DNA of 36,807 nt. Origin: Acidobacteriota bacterium (GTDB lineage: Bacteria; Acidobacteriota; Thermoanaerobaculia; Gp7-AA8). Positions within the stretch are counted from its first letter, which is position 1. Every line of letters begins with the position of its first letter. A program made the position numbers and the translations under genes. Of the stretch, positions 8,846 to 16,594 are shown one piece after another. The notes under the pieces are model-generated. The model was not told the origin of the DNA, did not search any database, and saw only the letters and a program-made list of their open reading frames with translations. The stretch covers positions 1 to 36,807 of the forward strand of contig JAFATB010000003.1 in NCBI GenBank assembly GCA_019244185.1, given 5' to 3'.

Positions 8846-10045
8846 ATGCGACTGAACCCGTTTCTCTTCGTCCCGGTGGCCCTGCTCCTCGCTCTTCCGC
8901 TTCGCGCGCAGTGCGGCGTCGAACGCTGGTCGATCAAGACCGGCACCGACTCCGGCGCCTCCGCCATCAATCTAGGCAGCTACGTCTCCAGCACGATCTA
9001 CAACATGCAGCAGTCGGTGCGGCCGGCGTCGATCCCGTCGACGACGCGCGTTGCGCCGCGCGAGACGACGCAGTACCAGGTGAGCGGCACGCTCATCAAG
9101 TACGCGAAGGAAAGCGACTCCGACTATCACCTCGTCATCAAAGACTCCGCCGGCCGCACGATGATCGTCGAGATCCCCGCGCCGAACTGCGTCGGCGCCG
9201 GCAGCCCGTTCGGTCCCGGCATCGCCAACGCGCGCCGGCAGTTCGACGCGCGCTTCACCGCGACGACGTCGTTCAAGACCACGTCGACCGCTGTCACCGT
9301 GCGCGGCGTCGGCTTCTGGGACTTTCTCCACGGCCAGACCGGCGTCTCGCCGAACGGCATCGAGCTGCATTCGGTGCTGAACATCACCTTCCCCGCGTCG
9401 CTGCTCGCGACCGGCGTGCAGTCGCTGCCTGGCGACGAGCCGGCCGCCGATCCGTCGGATGACGTGCACTATCCCGCCGACGTGATCGGCGACGAGGACG
9501 GCGGACGCGTGCGCGTCTACCGTGGCGGTGCGGTGTTGGGCGATGACGCGCTCTTCCACGGTGGCGTCGTCGTCGAAGATCCGTCGGTCGTCATCGTCTT
9601 CGCCGGCGATCGGTGGGACGCCGCGCATCGCGCCGCCGTACAGCGTGCCGTCCGCTCGATGAGCGCCGACGCCGGCTTCCGCGACCTCGATCGCTACGGC
9701 GTGCGCACGTTCGGGCTGCGCGTCAACGCGGTCCAGCTCCCCGAGGCGGGACGCGATCTCTCCGAGCTCGACGTGCAGCGGCTGCTCGCGAATGCGGTCG
9801 AAGACGGGCGCATCCAGCATGTCGACGAGAACGCGATCTATCTCGTGATGCTCGATCCGGCGATGGACGCCTCGATCGCGAGCGATCGCGACTGGCGCTC
9901 GTATCACTCCGAGTTCCATCCGACCGATCTCGCCATGCGCTACGTCGTGGCGCGCGGCGGCCTCGACGAAGCCGCGCTCGGCGACGCAATCCACGCCAGC
10001 GTCTACCGCGCGCTCGTCAACCCCGCGGGGAACGGCTGGTTCTGA
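8846..10045 (+). CDS. Secreted protein of unknown function
   Basis: A 399-residue exported protein. The signal peptide is MRLNPFLFVPVALLLALPLRAQC. The N-terminal half contains a conserved-looking beta block (GTLIKYAKESDSDYHLVIKD, then RTMIVEIPAPNC) resembling an OB-like domain seen in other exported hypothetical proteins of soil bacteria. The C-terminal half (from about residue 205) is an unrelated alpha/beta segment with an acidic linker between (GDEPAADPSDD). The ATG follows GAGGAGG at 8833-8839. The small BamE-like gene starts 9 nt downstream of the stop, so the two are likely one transcript. I cannot assign a function. Confidence 0.82.
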   Translation: MRLNPFLFVPVALLLALPLRAQCGVERWSIKTGTDSGASAINLGSYVSSTIYNMQQSVRPASIPSTTRVAPRETTQYQVSGTLIKYAKESDSDYHLVIKDSAGRTMIVEIPAPNCVGAGSPFGPGIANARRQFDARFTATTSFKTTSTAVTVRGVGFWDFLHGQTGVSPNGIELHSVLNITFPASLLATGVQSLPGDEPAADPSDDVHYPADVIGDEDGGRVRVYRGGAVLGDDALFHGGVVVEDPSVVIVFAGDRWDAAHRAAVQRAVRSMSADAGFRDLDRYGVRTFGLRVNAVQLPEAGRDLSELDVQRLLANAVEDGRIQHVDENAIYLVMLDPAMDASIASDRDWRSYHSEFHPTDLAMRYVVARGGLDEAALGDAIHASVYRALVNPAGNGWF

Positions 10046-10053
10046 GACTGCGC

Positions 10054-10377
10054 GTGCGCTTCGTCCGCCTCGCCATCGTGGCAACGGCCCTCGTGCTGTT
10101 GCCACGATGTACCGTCTCCGTGTCGCGCTACGCGTTCGAGACCGCGCTGAAAAATCAGGCGAACATCGACCGCATTCACATCGGCCAGACGCTCGCCGAA
10201 GTCGAGAAGATCATGGGCAAGCCGCCCGAACGCCGCAACGCGCGCGTCCGCTTCGACGGCATCTCCATCGAAGAGTGGAGCTACCTCACCGACTACGTCC
10301 GCCGCATGGACACGACCATCACCTTCGTCGGCGGCAAGGTCGACGAGATCCACGCGGCGGGTTGGGAAGAGGAGTGA
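10054..10377 (+). CDS. Small BamE/SmpA-like exported protein
   Basis: A 107-residue protein with an N-terminal hydrophobic segment (VRLAIVATALVLLPRC) and a short alpha/beta domain. IHIGQTLAEVEKIMGKPPERR followed by a WSYL strand and TITFVGGKVDEI is the 'G-x-t-x-x-e-V-...-l-G-x-P ... W-x-Y ... g-k-V' pattern of BamE/SmpA-like domains. The cysteine after LLPR resembles a lipobox but has Arg at -1, so lipidation is uncertain. A GTG at 10054 is chosen as start, because it lies 9 nt after the upstream stop and keeps the whole signal sequence; an in-frame GTG at 10078 is an alternative. Function not known. Confidence 0.7.
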   Translation: MRFVRLAIVATALVLLPRCTVSVSRYAFETALKNQANIDRIHIGQTLAEVEKIMGKPPERRNARVRFDGISIEEWSYLTDYVRRMDTTITFVGGKVDEIHAAGWEEE

Positions 10378-10436
10378 GGGTCGATGCATTGCGCGGTTGA
10401 CTTCGACTCCGGCGCGCGCGTACCCTGCCGCTTCCA

Positions 10437-10529
10437 ATGACGATCCAGCAGCTCGTGTACAAACCCGATTTCGCGGAGATGCGCGAACGCGTCGCCGCGT
10501 ATTCGGGTCAGCCTCGCTCGTCGCCATAG
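10437..10529 (+). pseudogene. 5' stub of an interrupted gene
   Basis: A 30-codon frame reads MTIQQLVYKPDFAEMRERVA and stops after a few further codons (AYSGQPRSSP). It starts like an ordinary gene of a longer protein and stops just before the hairpins preceding hen1. I read it as the beginning of a gene cut off when the RNA-repair cassette arrived. A short real peptide or leader peptide of the operon cannot be excluded. Confidence 0.35.
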
Positions 10530-10531
10530 AA

Positions 10532-10585
10532 GGTCGCTCTCTCAAGATGTAATTCGAGCGACCCTTCACCGGGCCGCTTTTTTTT
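10532..10585 (+). promoter_or_regulatory. Attenuator-like leader with competing hairpins before hen1
   Basis: Segment 1 GGTCGCTC (10532-10539) is perfectly complementary to segment 2 GAGCGACC (10556-10563). Segment 2 can instead pair with segment 3 GGGCCGCT (10571-10578), forming a terminator that runs straight into eight Ts. The two pairings exclude each other, as in transcription attenuators. The terminator stem has one A/C mismatch; the alternative stem is perfect. The hen1 ATG is only 12 nt after the last T. No ligand-binding fold or leader-peptide codon run was recognised. Confidence 0.5.
10557..10585 (+). terminator. Intrinsic terminator just upstream of hen1
   Basis: Stem AGCGACCC / GGGCCGCT (one internal A/C mismatch), loop TTCACC, followed directly by eight Ts (10578-10585). 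It either ends transcription of the interrupted upstream gene or is the off-state of the leader above. Confidence 0.65.
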
Positions 10586-10597
10586 GGTCTGAACAAC

Positions 10598-11992
10598 ATG
10601 CTCCTGACAATCACCACCACGCATCGCCCGGCTACGGATCTGGGCTACCTGCTGCACAAGAACCCGGCGCGCCTGCACCGGATCGAGCTCGCGTTCGGAG
10701 AGGCGTACGTCGCATATCCCGAGGCGACCGAAGAGCGTTGCACGGCCGCCTTGGTCGTCGACGTCGATACCGTGGGCCTCGTGCGACGCGCGTCGGGAGA
10801 GCCTTCGCTCTTCCAGTACGTGAACGATCGTCCGTACGCCGCGAGCTCGTTTCTGAGCGTTGCGATGGTCAACGCGTTCCGCACCGCGATGGCGGGGCGG
10901 AGCAAGGACCGGCCGGAGCTCGTGGCCACGCCATTCCCGCTCGAACTGCGGATCGTCGGACTGCCGTGCCGCGGCGGCGAGGCGATCCTTCGTCAACTGT
11001 TCGAGCCGCTCGGATACGAAGTCGACGCTGAGCAGTTGCCGCTCGACGAGCGCTTCCCGGAATGGGGCGGCAGCCGTTTTTTCAACGTCACGCTGCGGGC
11101 GAACGTCACGGTGCGCGACGCGCTGTCGCATCTCTATGTCTGCATTCCCGTGCTCGATGCGGAAAAGCATTACTGGGTGGGCGACGACGAGGTCGACAAG
11201 CTCCTGCGTCACGGCGCGGGGTGGCTCGCCGCGCATCCGCATCGGAACGCCATCGCCCGTCGCTACCTCAAGCACAAGAAGGCGCTGGTCCGCGATGCGG
11301 TGCAGCGTCTCGTGCAGCAGGACATGGAGGAGGAAGACGAGCAGCAGGAGGCGAAAGCCGCCGAAGAGGAGACCATCGAGAAGAAGGTCAGCCTCAACGA
11401 GCGGCGTATGACGCGCGTGCTCGAGGCGCTCCGGGAGCACGGTGCGACCAGCGTCATCGACCTCGGATGCGGCGAAGGGCGGTTGCTGCGCAGCCTCATG
11501 CAGGAGCGCGCGTTCACGAAAGTCGGTGGCATGGACGTTTCGACGCGCGCGCTCGAGATCGCGCGGGAGAAGCTGCGCGTCGATACGATGCCGGAGCGGC
11601 AGCGCGCGAAGCTCGCGCTTTTTCAGGGCTCGCTCGTCTATCGCGACAAAAGGCTGCGCGAGTACGACGCGGCGACCGCCGTGGAGGTCATCGAGCATCT
11701 CGATCCCCTGCGCCTGTCCGCGTTCGAGCGCGTGGTCTTCGGCGAAACGCAGCCGCGACTGATGATCGTCACGACGCCGAACGTCGAATACAACGTCCGC
11801 TTCGAGTCGCTGCCGGCCGGCCGGCTGCGCCACCGCGATCATCGCTTCGAATGGACGCGTGCGGAGTTCCGCGCATGGGCCGCCCGTGTGGCGACGACGT
11901 ACGGCTACGCATGCGAATGGCTGCCGATCGGCGATGAGGATGCCGACGTCGGACCGCCGACGCAGATGGCCGTGTTCACGAGGACCGTATGA
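10598..11992 (+). CDS. hen1: Bacterial Hen1, 3'-terminal RNA ribose 2'-O-methyltransferase
   Basis: Half of the bacterial Pnkp/Hen1 RNA-repair complex. It 2'-O-methylates the 3' end of a cleaved RNA before sealing, so the repaired RNA resists recutting at the same site. The 464-residue product has the family's usual two-part layout. The N-terminal half begins MLLTITTTHRPATDLGYLLH and is known in the family to activate the Pnkp ligase; a Glu/Lys-rich linker lies around 245-270. The C-terminal SAM methyltransferase has DLGCGEGR (288-295), and the metal site is visible as EVIEH (E363, E366, H367) and H415 in DHRFEW. The start is 12 nt after a T-tract with no good Shine-Dalgarno. The stop overlaps the pnkp start as ATGA. 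Confidence 0.95.
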   Translation: MLLTITTTHRPATDLGYLLHKNPARLHRIELAFGEAYVAYPEATEERCTAALVVDVDTVGLVRRASGEPSLFQYVNDRPYAASSFLSVAMVNAFRTAMAGRSKDRPELVATPFPLELRIVGLPCRGGEAILRQLFEPLGYEVDAEQLPLDERFPEWGGSRFFNVTLRANVTVRDALSHLYVCIPVLDAEKHYWVGDDEVDKLLRHGAGWLAAHPHRNAIARRYLKHKKALVRDAVQRLVQQDMEEEDEQQEAKAAEEETIEKKVSLNERRMTRVLEALREHGATSVIDLGCGEGRLLRSLMQERAFTKVGGMDVSTRALEIAREKLRVDTMPERQRAKLALFQGSLVYRDKRLREYDAATAVEVIEHLDPLRLSAFERVVFGETQPRLMIVTTPNVEYNVRFESLPAGRLRHRDHRFEWTRAEFRAWAARVATTYGYACEWLPIGDEDADVGPPTQMAVFTRTV

Positions 11993-14559
11993 AGATTCCT
12001 GAGCTTTCCCTTGTCACGCTGATCGGCGCATCCGGTTCCGGTAAGTCGTCGTTCGCGCGACGTCACTTCAAGCCGACGGAAGTCGTCTCGTCCGACTTTT
12101 GCCGCGGACTCGTGTCCGACGACGAGAATGATCAGGCGGCGTCCCAGGACGCATTCGACCTGCTGTACACGATCGTGCGCAAACGACTCGCGCGCGGGCA
12201 CCTGACCGTCGTCGATGCGACGAACGTGGAGGAGAGTGCCCGCAGGCAGCTCGTCGCGATCGCGCGCGAATACCACGTGCTGCCGGTGGCGATCGTGCTC
12301 GACGTGCCGGAGCGAATCTGCCACGACCGCAATGCGTCGCGCGCGGACCGGCAGTTCGGCCCGCACGTCATCCGCCGTCAGACCGGTGCGTTGCGCCGTT
12401 CGCTCCGCAACCTCGGCCGGGAGGGCTTCCGCTATGCGTACGTCCTGCGGTCGGTGGAGGAAATCGACGCTGCGCAGTTCGTCCGCGAGCCGCTCTACAA
12501 CAACCGCAAGCACGAGCATGGACCGTTCGACCTCATCGGCGACGTGCATGGCTGCTACGACGAGCTGGTCGCGCTCCTCGATCGCCTGGGCTACGAGCGG
12601 ACGGAATCCGGGCTGCGCCATCCCGCGGGACGCAAGGCCGTGCTTCTCGGCGATCTCGTCGACCGCGGCCCGAAGACGCCCGAGGTGCTCGAGCTCGTGA
12701 TGCAGATGGTCCAGGATGAGGCGGCGCTCGCGGTACCGGGCAATCACGACATCAAGCTGATGCGTGCGCTGCAGGGGAAGAAGGTGAAGGTCACGCACGG
12801 CCTCGCTGAATCTCTCGAGCAGCTCGCGCAGCGCCCGCCCGAGTTCCGCGAGCGCGTCGTGTCGTTCATCGACTCGCTGGTCAGCCACTTCGTGCTGGAC
12901 GATGGGCGGCTCGTGGTGGCGCATGCAGGCATGAAGCAGGAGATGCAGGGTCGTGGCTCGGGTCGCGTGCGCGAGTTCGCGCTCTTCGGCGAGACCACCG
13001 GTGAGACCGATGAGTTCGGACTGCCGGTCCGCTACAACTGGGCCGCCGATTACCGTGGCCGCGCGCTCGTCGTCTACGGCCACACGCCGGTCGGCGAGCC
13101 GGAGTGGCTCAACTCGACGATCTGCATCGACACCGGCTGCGTGTTCGGCGGCAGGCTGACGGCGTTGCGTTACCCGGAGCGCGAGCTCCTCTCCGTGGAG
13201 GCTGCGCGCATGTACTACGAGCCCGCGAAGCCGTTGGCAGCGACGATCGAGGACGCGCACGCCAGCGGTGCCGCGCCGCGCCGGCGATCCGCACAGCAGG
13301 AGCTCGACGATGTGCTCGATCTCGAGGATGTCTCCGGAAAGCACATCATCGCGACGTCGCTGAAGCAGAACGTCGTGATCCGTGAGGAGAACGCGATGGC
13401 GGCGCTCGAAGTGATGAGCCGCTTCGCGGCGAATCCGAAATGGCTCGTGTACCTGCCGCCGACGATGTCGCCCAGCGACACGTCGAAGCGCGAGGGATTG
13501 CTCGAGCATCCTGAGGACGCCTTCGCGTACTTTCGCGCGTCGGGCGTGGCGAAGGTCGTGTGCGAAGAGAAGCACATGGGCTCGCGCGCGGTGGTCGTGG
13601 TGTGCCGCGATGAAGATGTCGCGCGTCGCCGTTTCGGCGTCGACGGTGAGGGCATCGGCATCGTCTACACGCGCACCGGCCGGCGTTTTTTCAGCGATTC
13701 CATGCTCCCACTCGAAGCGGAGCTCCTCGCGCATCTGCGCGATGCATTGACGCGGAACGACGCGTGGTCAGGCTTCTCGACCGATTGGTTCGTCCTGGAC
13801 TGCGAGCTGATGCCGTGGTCCGTGAAGGCGGAGGATCTCGTGCGCGGACAGTACGCCTCCGTCGGCGCGGTTGCCGGCGCGGCGATGCATGCGGCACGCG
13901 AGGTCTTTCGGGCGTCCGCCACGCGGGTCGGGGAAGCGGCGGCCGTTGCGGAGGCATTCGACGCGCGTGCGGCGATGGTCTCGCAATACGTCGACGCGTA
14001 CCGTCGCTACTGCTGGCCGGTGAGCTCGCTGCTCGACGTGCGTCTCGCGCCGTTCCACGTTCTCGCGACGGAAGGCGCGGCACACGCCGGCAGGGATCAC
14101 GTGTGGCACATGGAGTCGATCGGCGCCATGATCGCCGGCGACGAGACCGGCATTCTCATGGCGACGCCGTATCGAGTCGTCGACCTCGCGGACGATGCGA
14201 GTGTCGCCGCCGCGACGGAGTGGTGGGAATCGATGACGGCGCGCGGCGGCGAAGGGATGGTCGTGAAGCCGCTCGACTTCATCGCGCGCAATGCGCGCGG
14301 CCTCGTGCAGCCGGCGGTGAAGTGTCGCGGCCCGGAGTACCTGCGCATCATCTACGGTCCTGAGTACTCGGCACCGCACAATCTGCCGCGCCTGCGCGCA
14401 CGCCGTCTCGGCGGCAAGCGATCGCTGGCGCTGCGGGAGTTCGCTCTCGGCGTCGAGGCGTTGCAGCGCTTCGTCGCGCGCGAGCCGCTGCGGCGCGTGC
14501 ACGAATGCGTGTTCGGCGTGCTGGCGCTCGAGAGCGAACCGGTCGATCCGCGGCTGTAA
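11989..14559 (+). CDS. pnkp: Polynucleotide kinase-phosphatase-ligase Pnkp
   Basis: End-healing and sealing enzyme of bacterial RNA repair; 856 residues, close to characterised family members. Three domains can be read in order. The 5'-kinase has P-loop GASGSGKS (13-20) with D36/R39 in SSDFCR. The 2',3'-phosphatase of the calcineurin-like family has GDVHGCYDE (D185, H187), GDLVDRGP and GNHD. The C-terminal adenylyltransferase has nucleotidyl lysine K528 in EEKHMGSR and a GGEGMVVKP motif V. All key residues appear intact. It is coupled to hen1 by a 4-nt ATGA overlap, matching the known Hen1-Pnkp heterotetramer stoichiometry. Likely substrates are tRNAs or other RNAs cut by ribotoxins. The gene ends immediately before a hairpin and a truncated VOC gene. 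Confidence 0.96.
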   Translation: MKIPELSLVTLIGASGSGKSSFARRHFKPTEVVSSDFCRGLVSDDENDQAASQDAFDLLYTIVRKRLARGHLTVVDATNVEESARRQLVAIAREYHVLPVAIVLDVPERICHDRNASRADRQFGPHVIRRQTGALRRSLRNLGREGFRYAYVLRSVEEIDAAQFVREPLYNNRKHEHGPFDLIGDVHGCYDELVALLDRLGYERTESGLRHPAGRKAVLLGDLVDRGPKTPEVLELVMQMVQDEAALAVPGNHDIKLMRALQGKKVKVTHGLAESLEQLAQRPPEFRERVVSFIDSLVSHFVLDDGRLVVAHAGMKQEMQGRGSGRVREFALFGETTGETDEFGLPVRYNWAADYRGRALVVYGHTPVGEPEWLNSTICIDTGCVFGGRLTALRYPERELLSVEAARMYYEPAKPLAATIEDAHASGAAPRRRSAQQELDDVLDLEDVSGKHIIATSLKQNVVIREENAMAALEVMSRFAANPKWLVYLPPTMSPSDTSKREGLLEHPEDAFAYFRASGVAKVVCEEKHMGSRAVVVVCRDEDVARRRFGVDGEGIGIVYTRTGRRFFSDSMLPLEAELLAHLRDALTRNDAWSGFSTDWFVLDCELMPWSVKAEDLVRGQYASVGAVAGAAMHAAREVFRASATRVGEAAAVAEAFDARAAMVSQYVDAYRRYCWPVSSLLDVRLAPFHVLATEGAAHAGRDHVWHMESIGAMIAGDETGILMATPYRVVDLADDASVAAATEWWESMTARGGEGMVVKPLDFIARNARGLVQPAVKCRGPEYLRIIYGPEYSAPHNLPRLRARRLGGKRSLALREFALGVEALQRFVAREPLRRVHECVFGVLALESEPVDPRL

Positions 14560-14585
14560 GGGGAGTAGCCTCGCGGCTACTCCCC
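14560..14585 (+). terminator. Hairpin directly after the pnkp stop
   Basis: Perfect 11-bp stem GGGGAGTAGCC / GGCTACTCCCC with loop TCGC starts at the base following the TAA. There is no T-run, so its role as an intrinsic terminator is uncertain. A second small palindrome (ACGCCCGTCGGGCGT, 14591-14605) follows at the point where the truncated VOC gene breaks off. Confidence 0.5.
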
Positions 14586-14590
14586 CTCGT

Positions 14591-14713
14591 ACGCCCGTCG
14601 GGCGTGTAGTCGTTGATCGTGTTGATCTTCGAGTTCGGAAAGATCGAGACGTAGAGGCGCGCGACGTCTTCGGCCTGGCTGTCGAACCGCAGATTCGGAG
14701 TGATGCGGTTCAT
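14591..14713 (-). pseudogene. 5' remnant of a PhnB-type VOC (glyoxalase-fold) gene
   Basis: From an ATG at 14713 with an AGGA-type Shine-Dalgarno, the minus strand reads [20 protein letters not shown], then YVSIFPNSKINTINDY. This is the clear start of the PhnB/3-demethylubiquinone-methyltransferase-like VOC family, whose members are about 150 residues. Homology stops after about 40 codons at TPDG, near 14593, and the frame then runs antisense into pnkp. The rest of the gene is missing, so this is a truncated remnant whose broken end abuts the RNA-repair operon. Confidence 0.75.
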
Positions 14714-14805
14714 CGGAGTCCTTTCTTCGCGTGGTGATGCGTTCACCACAAGAGACTCCGGCGCGCGCGAAAACTCATCGGTCGGTCGCAAAGAAATTTG
14801 CCAGA

Positions 14806-16113
14806 ATGCCGCGCATGCATCGCTGCCGCGTTCTCGTCGCCGTTCTCGCCGTGCTCTCGATGGTGTCCGCGTTCGCGGCGACACCATCAACGAGCTACCT
14901 CCTGCGGCCGCAGCGCGTGTTCGACGCGCAATCATCCGCGACGCATGACGGGTGGGTGGTGCTCGTCACCGGCGAGACGATTGCGGCCGTGGGGCCGGCG
15001 GCGAGCGTGAACGCGCCGGCGGGGACGACGACCATCGACCTGCCGGGCATGACGCTGCTGCCCGGCCTCATCGACGCGCACTCGCACATCTTTCTGCATC
15101 CGTACAGCGAGACGCTCTGGAACGATCAGGTGCTGCACGAGGCGGTCGCGTATCGCACGATCGCGGCGACGCTGCACGCTCGCGACACGCTCCTCGCCGG
15201 CTTCACGGTGCTGCGCGATCTCGGCACCGAGGGCGCGGGATTCAGCGACGTCGCGGTGAAACAGGCCATCGACGAAGGTCGCATTCCGGGGCCGCGGCTC
15301 TTCGTCGCCACGCGCGCGATCGTCGCCACCGCGAGTTACGGGCCGGGGCCGGGCGGCTTCGCGCCGGAGTTCGATCCAGGCGCGCGCGGGGCGCAGGAGG
15401 CGAGCGGCGCGCCGGAGATCCTGCGCGCGGTGCGCGAGCAGATCGGCCACGGCGCCGATTGGGTGAAGGTCTACGCCGACTACGGCCGCGGCGGCAGTCC
15501 GGCCACGCCGACGTTCTCATTGGACGAGCTGAAGACGCTCGTCGACGAGGCGCACAGCGCGGGACGTCCCGTCGCCGCGCACGCGACGACGGCGGAAGGC
15601 ATGCGCCGCGCGACGCTCGCCGGCGTCGACACGATCGAGCACGGCTACGGCGGCACCGACGAGGTCTTCAAGCTCATGGCCGCGCACGGCGTCGCGTATC
15701 TGCCGACGCTCACCGCCGAGGAGGCGTACTCCGAGTACTTTCAAAACTACAAGCGCGGCGCGAAGCCGTACACCGCGTCGATGGACAAGGCGCTCAACGC
15801 GTTCCGGCTCGCACTGGCGAACAACGTGACCATCGGCTGCGGCAGCGACGTCGGCGTGTTCTCGCACGGGACGAACTACCGCGAGCTCGAATGGATGGTG
15901 CGCGGCGGCATGACGCCGGCGCAGGCGCTCCTCGCGGCGACGTCGGTCGACGCGAAGATCCTTCGCCAGCAGGACCGCTTCGGCCGCATCGCGCCGGGAC
16001 TCTTCGCGGATCTCATCGCCGTCGCCGGCGATCCGACGCAGGACATCACCGCCGTCGAGCACGTCGCGTTCGTGATGAAGGGCGGACAGGTGTTCGTCGC
16101 ACCGCGCCGCTGA
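14806..16113 (+). CDS. Exported imidazolonepropionase-like amidohydrolase
   Basis: Metal-dependent amidohydrolase of the group often annotated as Xaa-Pro dipeptidase- or imidazolonepropionase-related. The N-terminal hydrophobic stretch ([17 protein letters not shown]) indicates export to the periplasm. The metal site is seen as LIDAHSH, the lysine segment [28 protein letters not shown] and the aspartate in [10 protein letters not shown]. The C-terminus ([23 protein letters not shown]) closes the small beta domain as usual for the family. The start is taken at 14806; an ATG at 14815 is equally possible and neither has a clear Shine-Dalgarno. Substrate unknown; hydrolysis of peptides or small cyclic amides is the usual suggestion. 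Confidence 0.88.
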   Translation: MPRMHRCRVLVAVLAVLSMVSAFAATPSTSYLLRPQRVFDAQSSATHDGWVVLVTGETIAAVGPAASVNAPAGTTTIDLPGMTLLPGLIDAHSHIFLHPYSETLWNDQVLHEAVAYRTIAATLHARDTLLAGFTVLRDLGTEGAGFSDVAVKQAIDEGRIPGPRLFVATRAIVATASYGPGPGGFAPEFDPGARGAQEASGAPEILRAVREQIGHGADWVKVYADYGRGGSPATPTFSLDELKTLVDEAHSAGRPVAAHATTAEGMRRATLAGVDTIEHGYGGTDEVFKLMAAHGVAYLPTLTAEEAYSEYFQNYKRGAKPYTASMDKALNAFRLALANNVTIGCGSDVGVFSHGTNYRELEWMVRGGMTPAQALLAATSVDAKILRQQDRFGRIAPGLFADLIAVAGDPTQDITAVEHVAFVMKGGQVFVAPRR

Positions 16114-16135
16114 TCGAAAAAAGTTTTCGCGGCGC
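16104..16135 (+). terminator. Hairpin spanning the amidohydrolase stop
   Basis: Outer arms GCGCCG/CGGCGC and inner arms CGAAAA/TTTTCG with an AAG loop form one long interrupted stem that includes the TGA stop (16111-16113). There is no T-run downstream. Possible terminator or RNA-stability element. Confidence 0.4.
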
Positions 16136-16184
16136 CGATGAGTTTTCCGCGCGGCCGCGGTCTATGCACAACGGAGGAAGAAGA

Positions 16185-16577
16185 ATGGACAGCGTGGTTC
16201 ACTTCGAAATGCCCTACGAAAACCGCGACCGCATGAAGTCGTTCTACGAGACGGCGTTCGGCTGGCAGACGCAGACGCTCGGCCCGGAGATGGGGAACTA
16301 CGTCGTGGTGACGACGACGGAGACCGACGCGCAGCGGATGCCGAAGAACCCCGGCGCGATCAACGGCGGCTTCTACGCGCGCACGGACGATCCGGCCAGC
16401 AATAATCCGTCGGTCGTGATCTCGGTCAGCGACATTCACGACACCGTCCGCAGGATCGCCGCCGGCGGCGGCACGCTCCTCGGCGAGCCGATGGAGATTC
16501 CCGGCATCGGCATGTACGCGTCGTTCCGCGATACCGAGGGGAATCGCGTCGGCGCGCTGCAGCCGTTCCCGCGTTGA
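16185..16577 (+). CDS. VOC family protein (glyoxalase/bleomycin-resistance fold)
   Basis: A 130-residue cytoplasmic protein with the paired beta-alpha-beta-beta-beta repeats of the VOC superfamily. FEMPYENRDRMKSFYETAFGW opens the first repeat and VVISVSDIHDTVRRIAAGGG the second; it ends FRDTEGNRVGALQPFPR. The ATG has a strong Shine-Dalgarno (GGAGGA, 16173-16178). It stands alone, 71 bp after the amidohydrolase and converging with the lipoprotein gene. Substrate unknown. It belongs to a different VOC branch from the PhnB-type remnant at 14591-14713, so it is not the missing part of that gene. Confidence 0.87.
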   Translation: MDSVVHFEMPYENRDRMKSFYETAFGWQTQTLGPEMGNYVVVTTTETDAQRMPKNPGAINGGFYARTDDPASNNPSVVISVSDIHDTVRRIAAGGGTLLGEPMEIPGIGMYASFRDTEGNRVGALQPFPR

Positions 16578-16594
16578 CGCGCGGCGCTTCGTTT

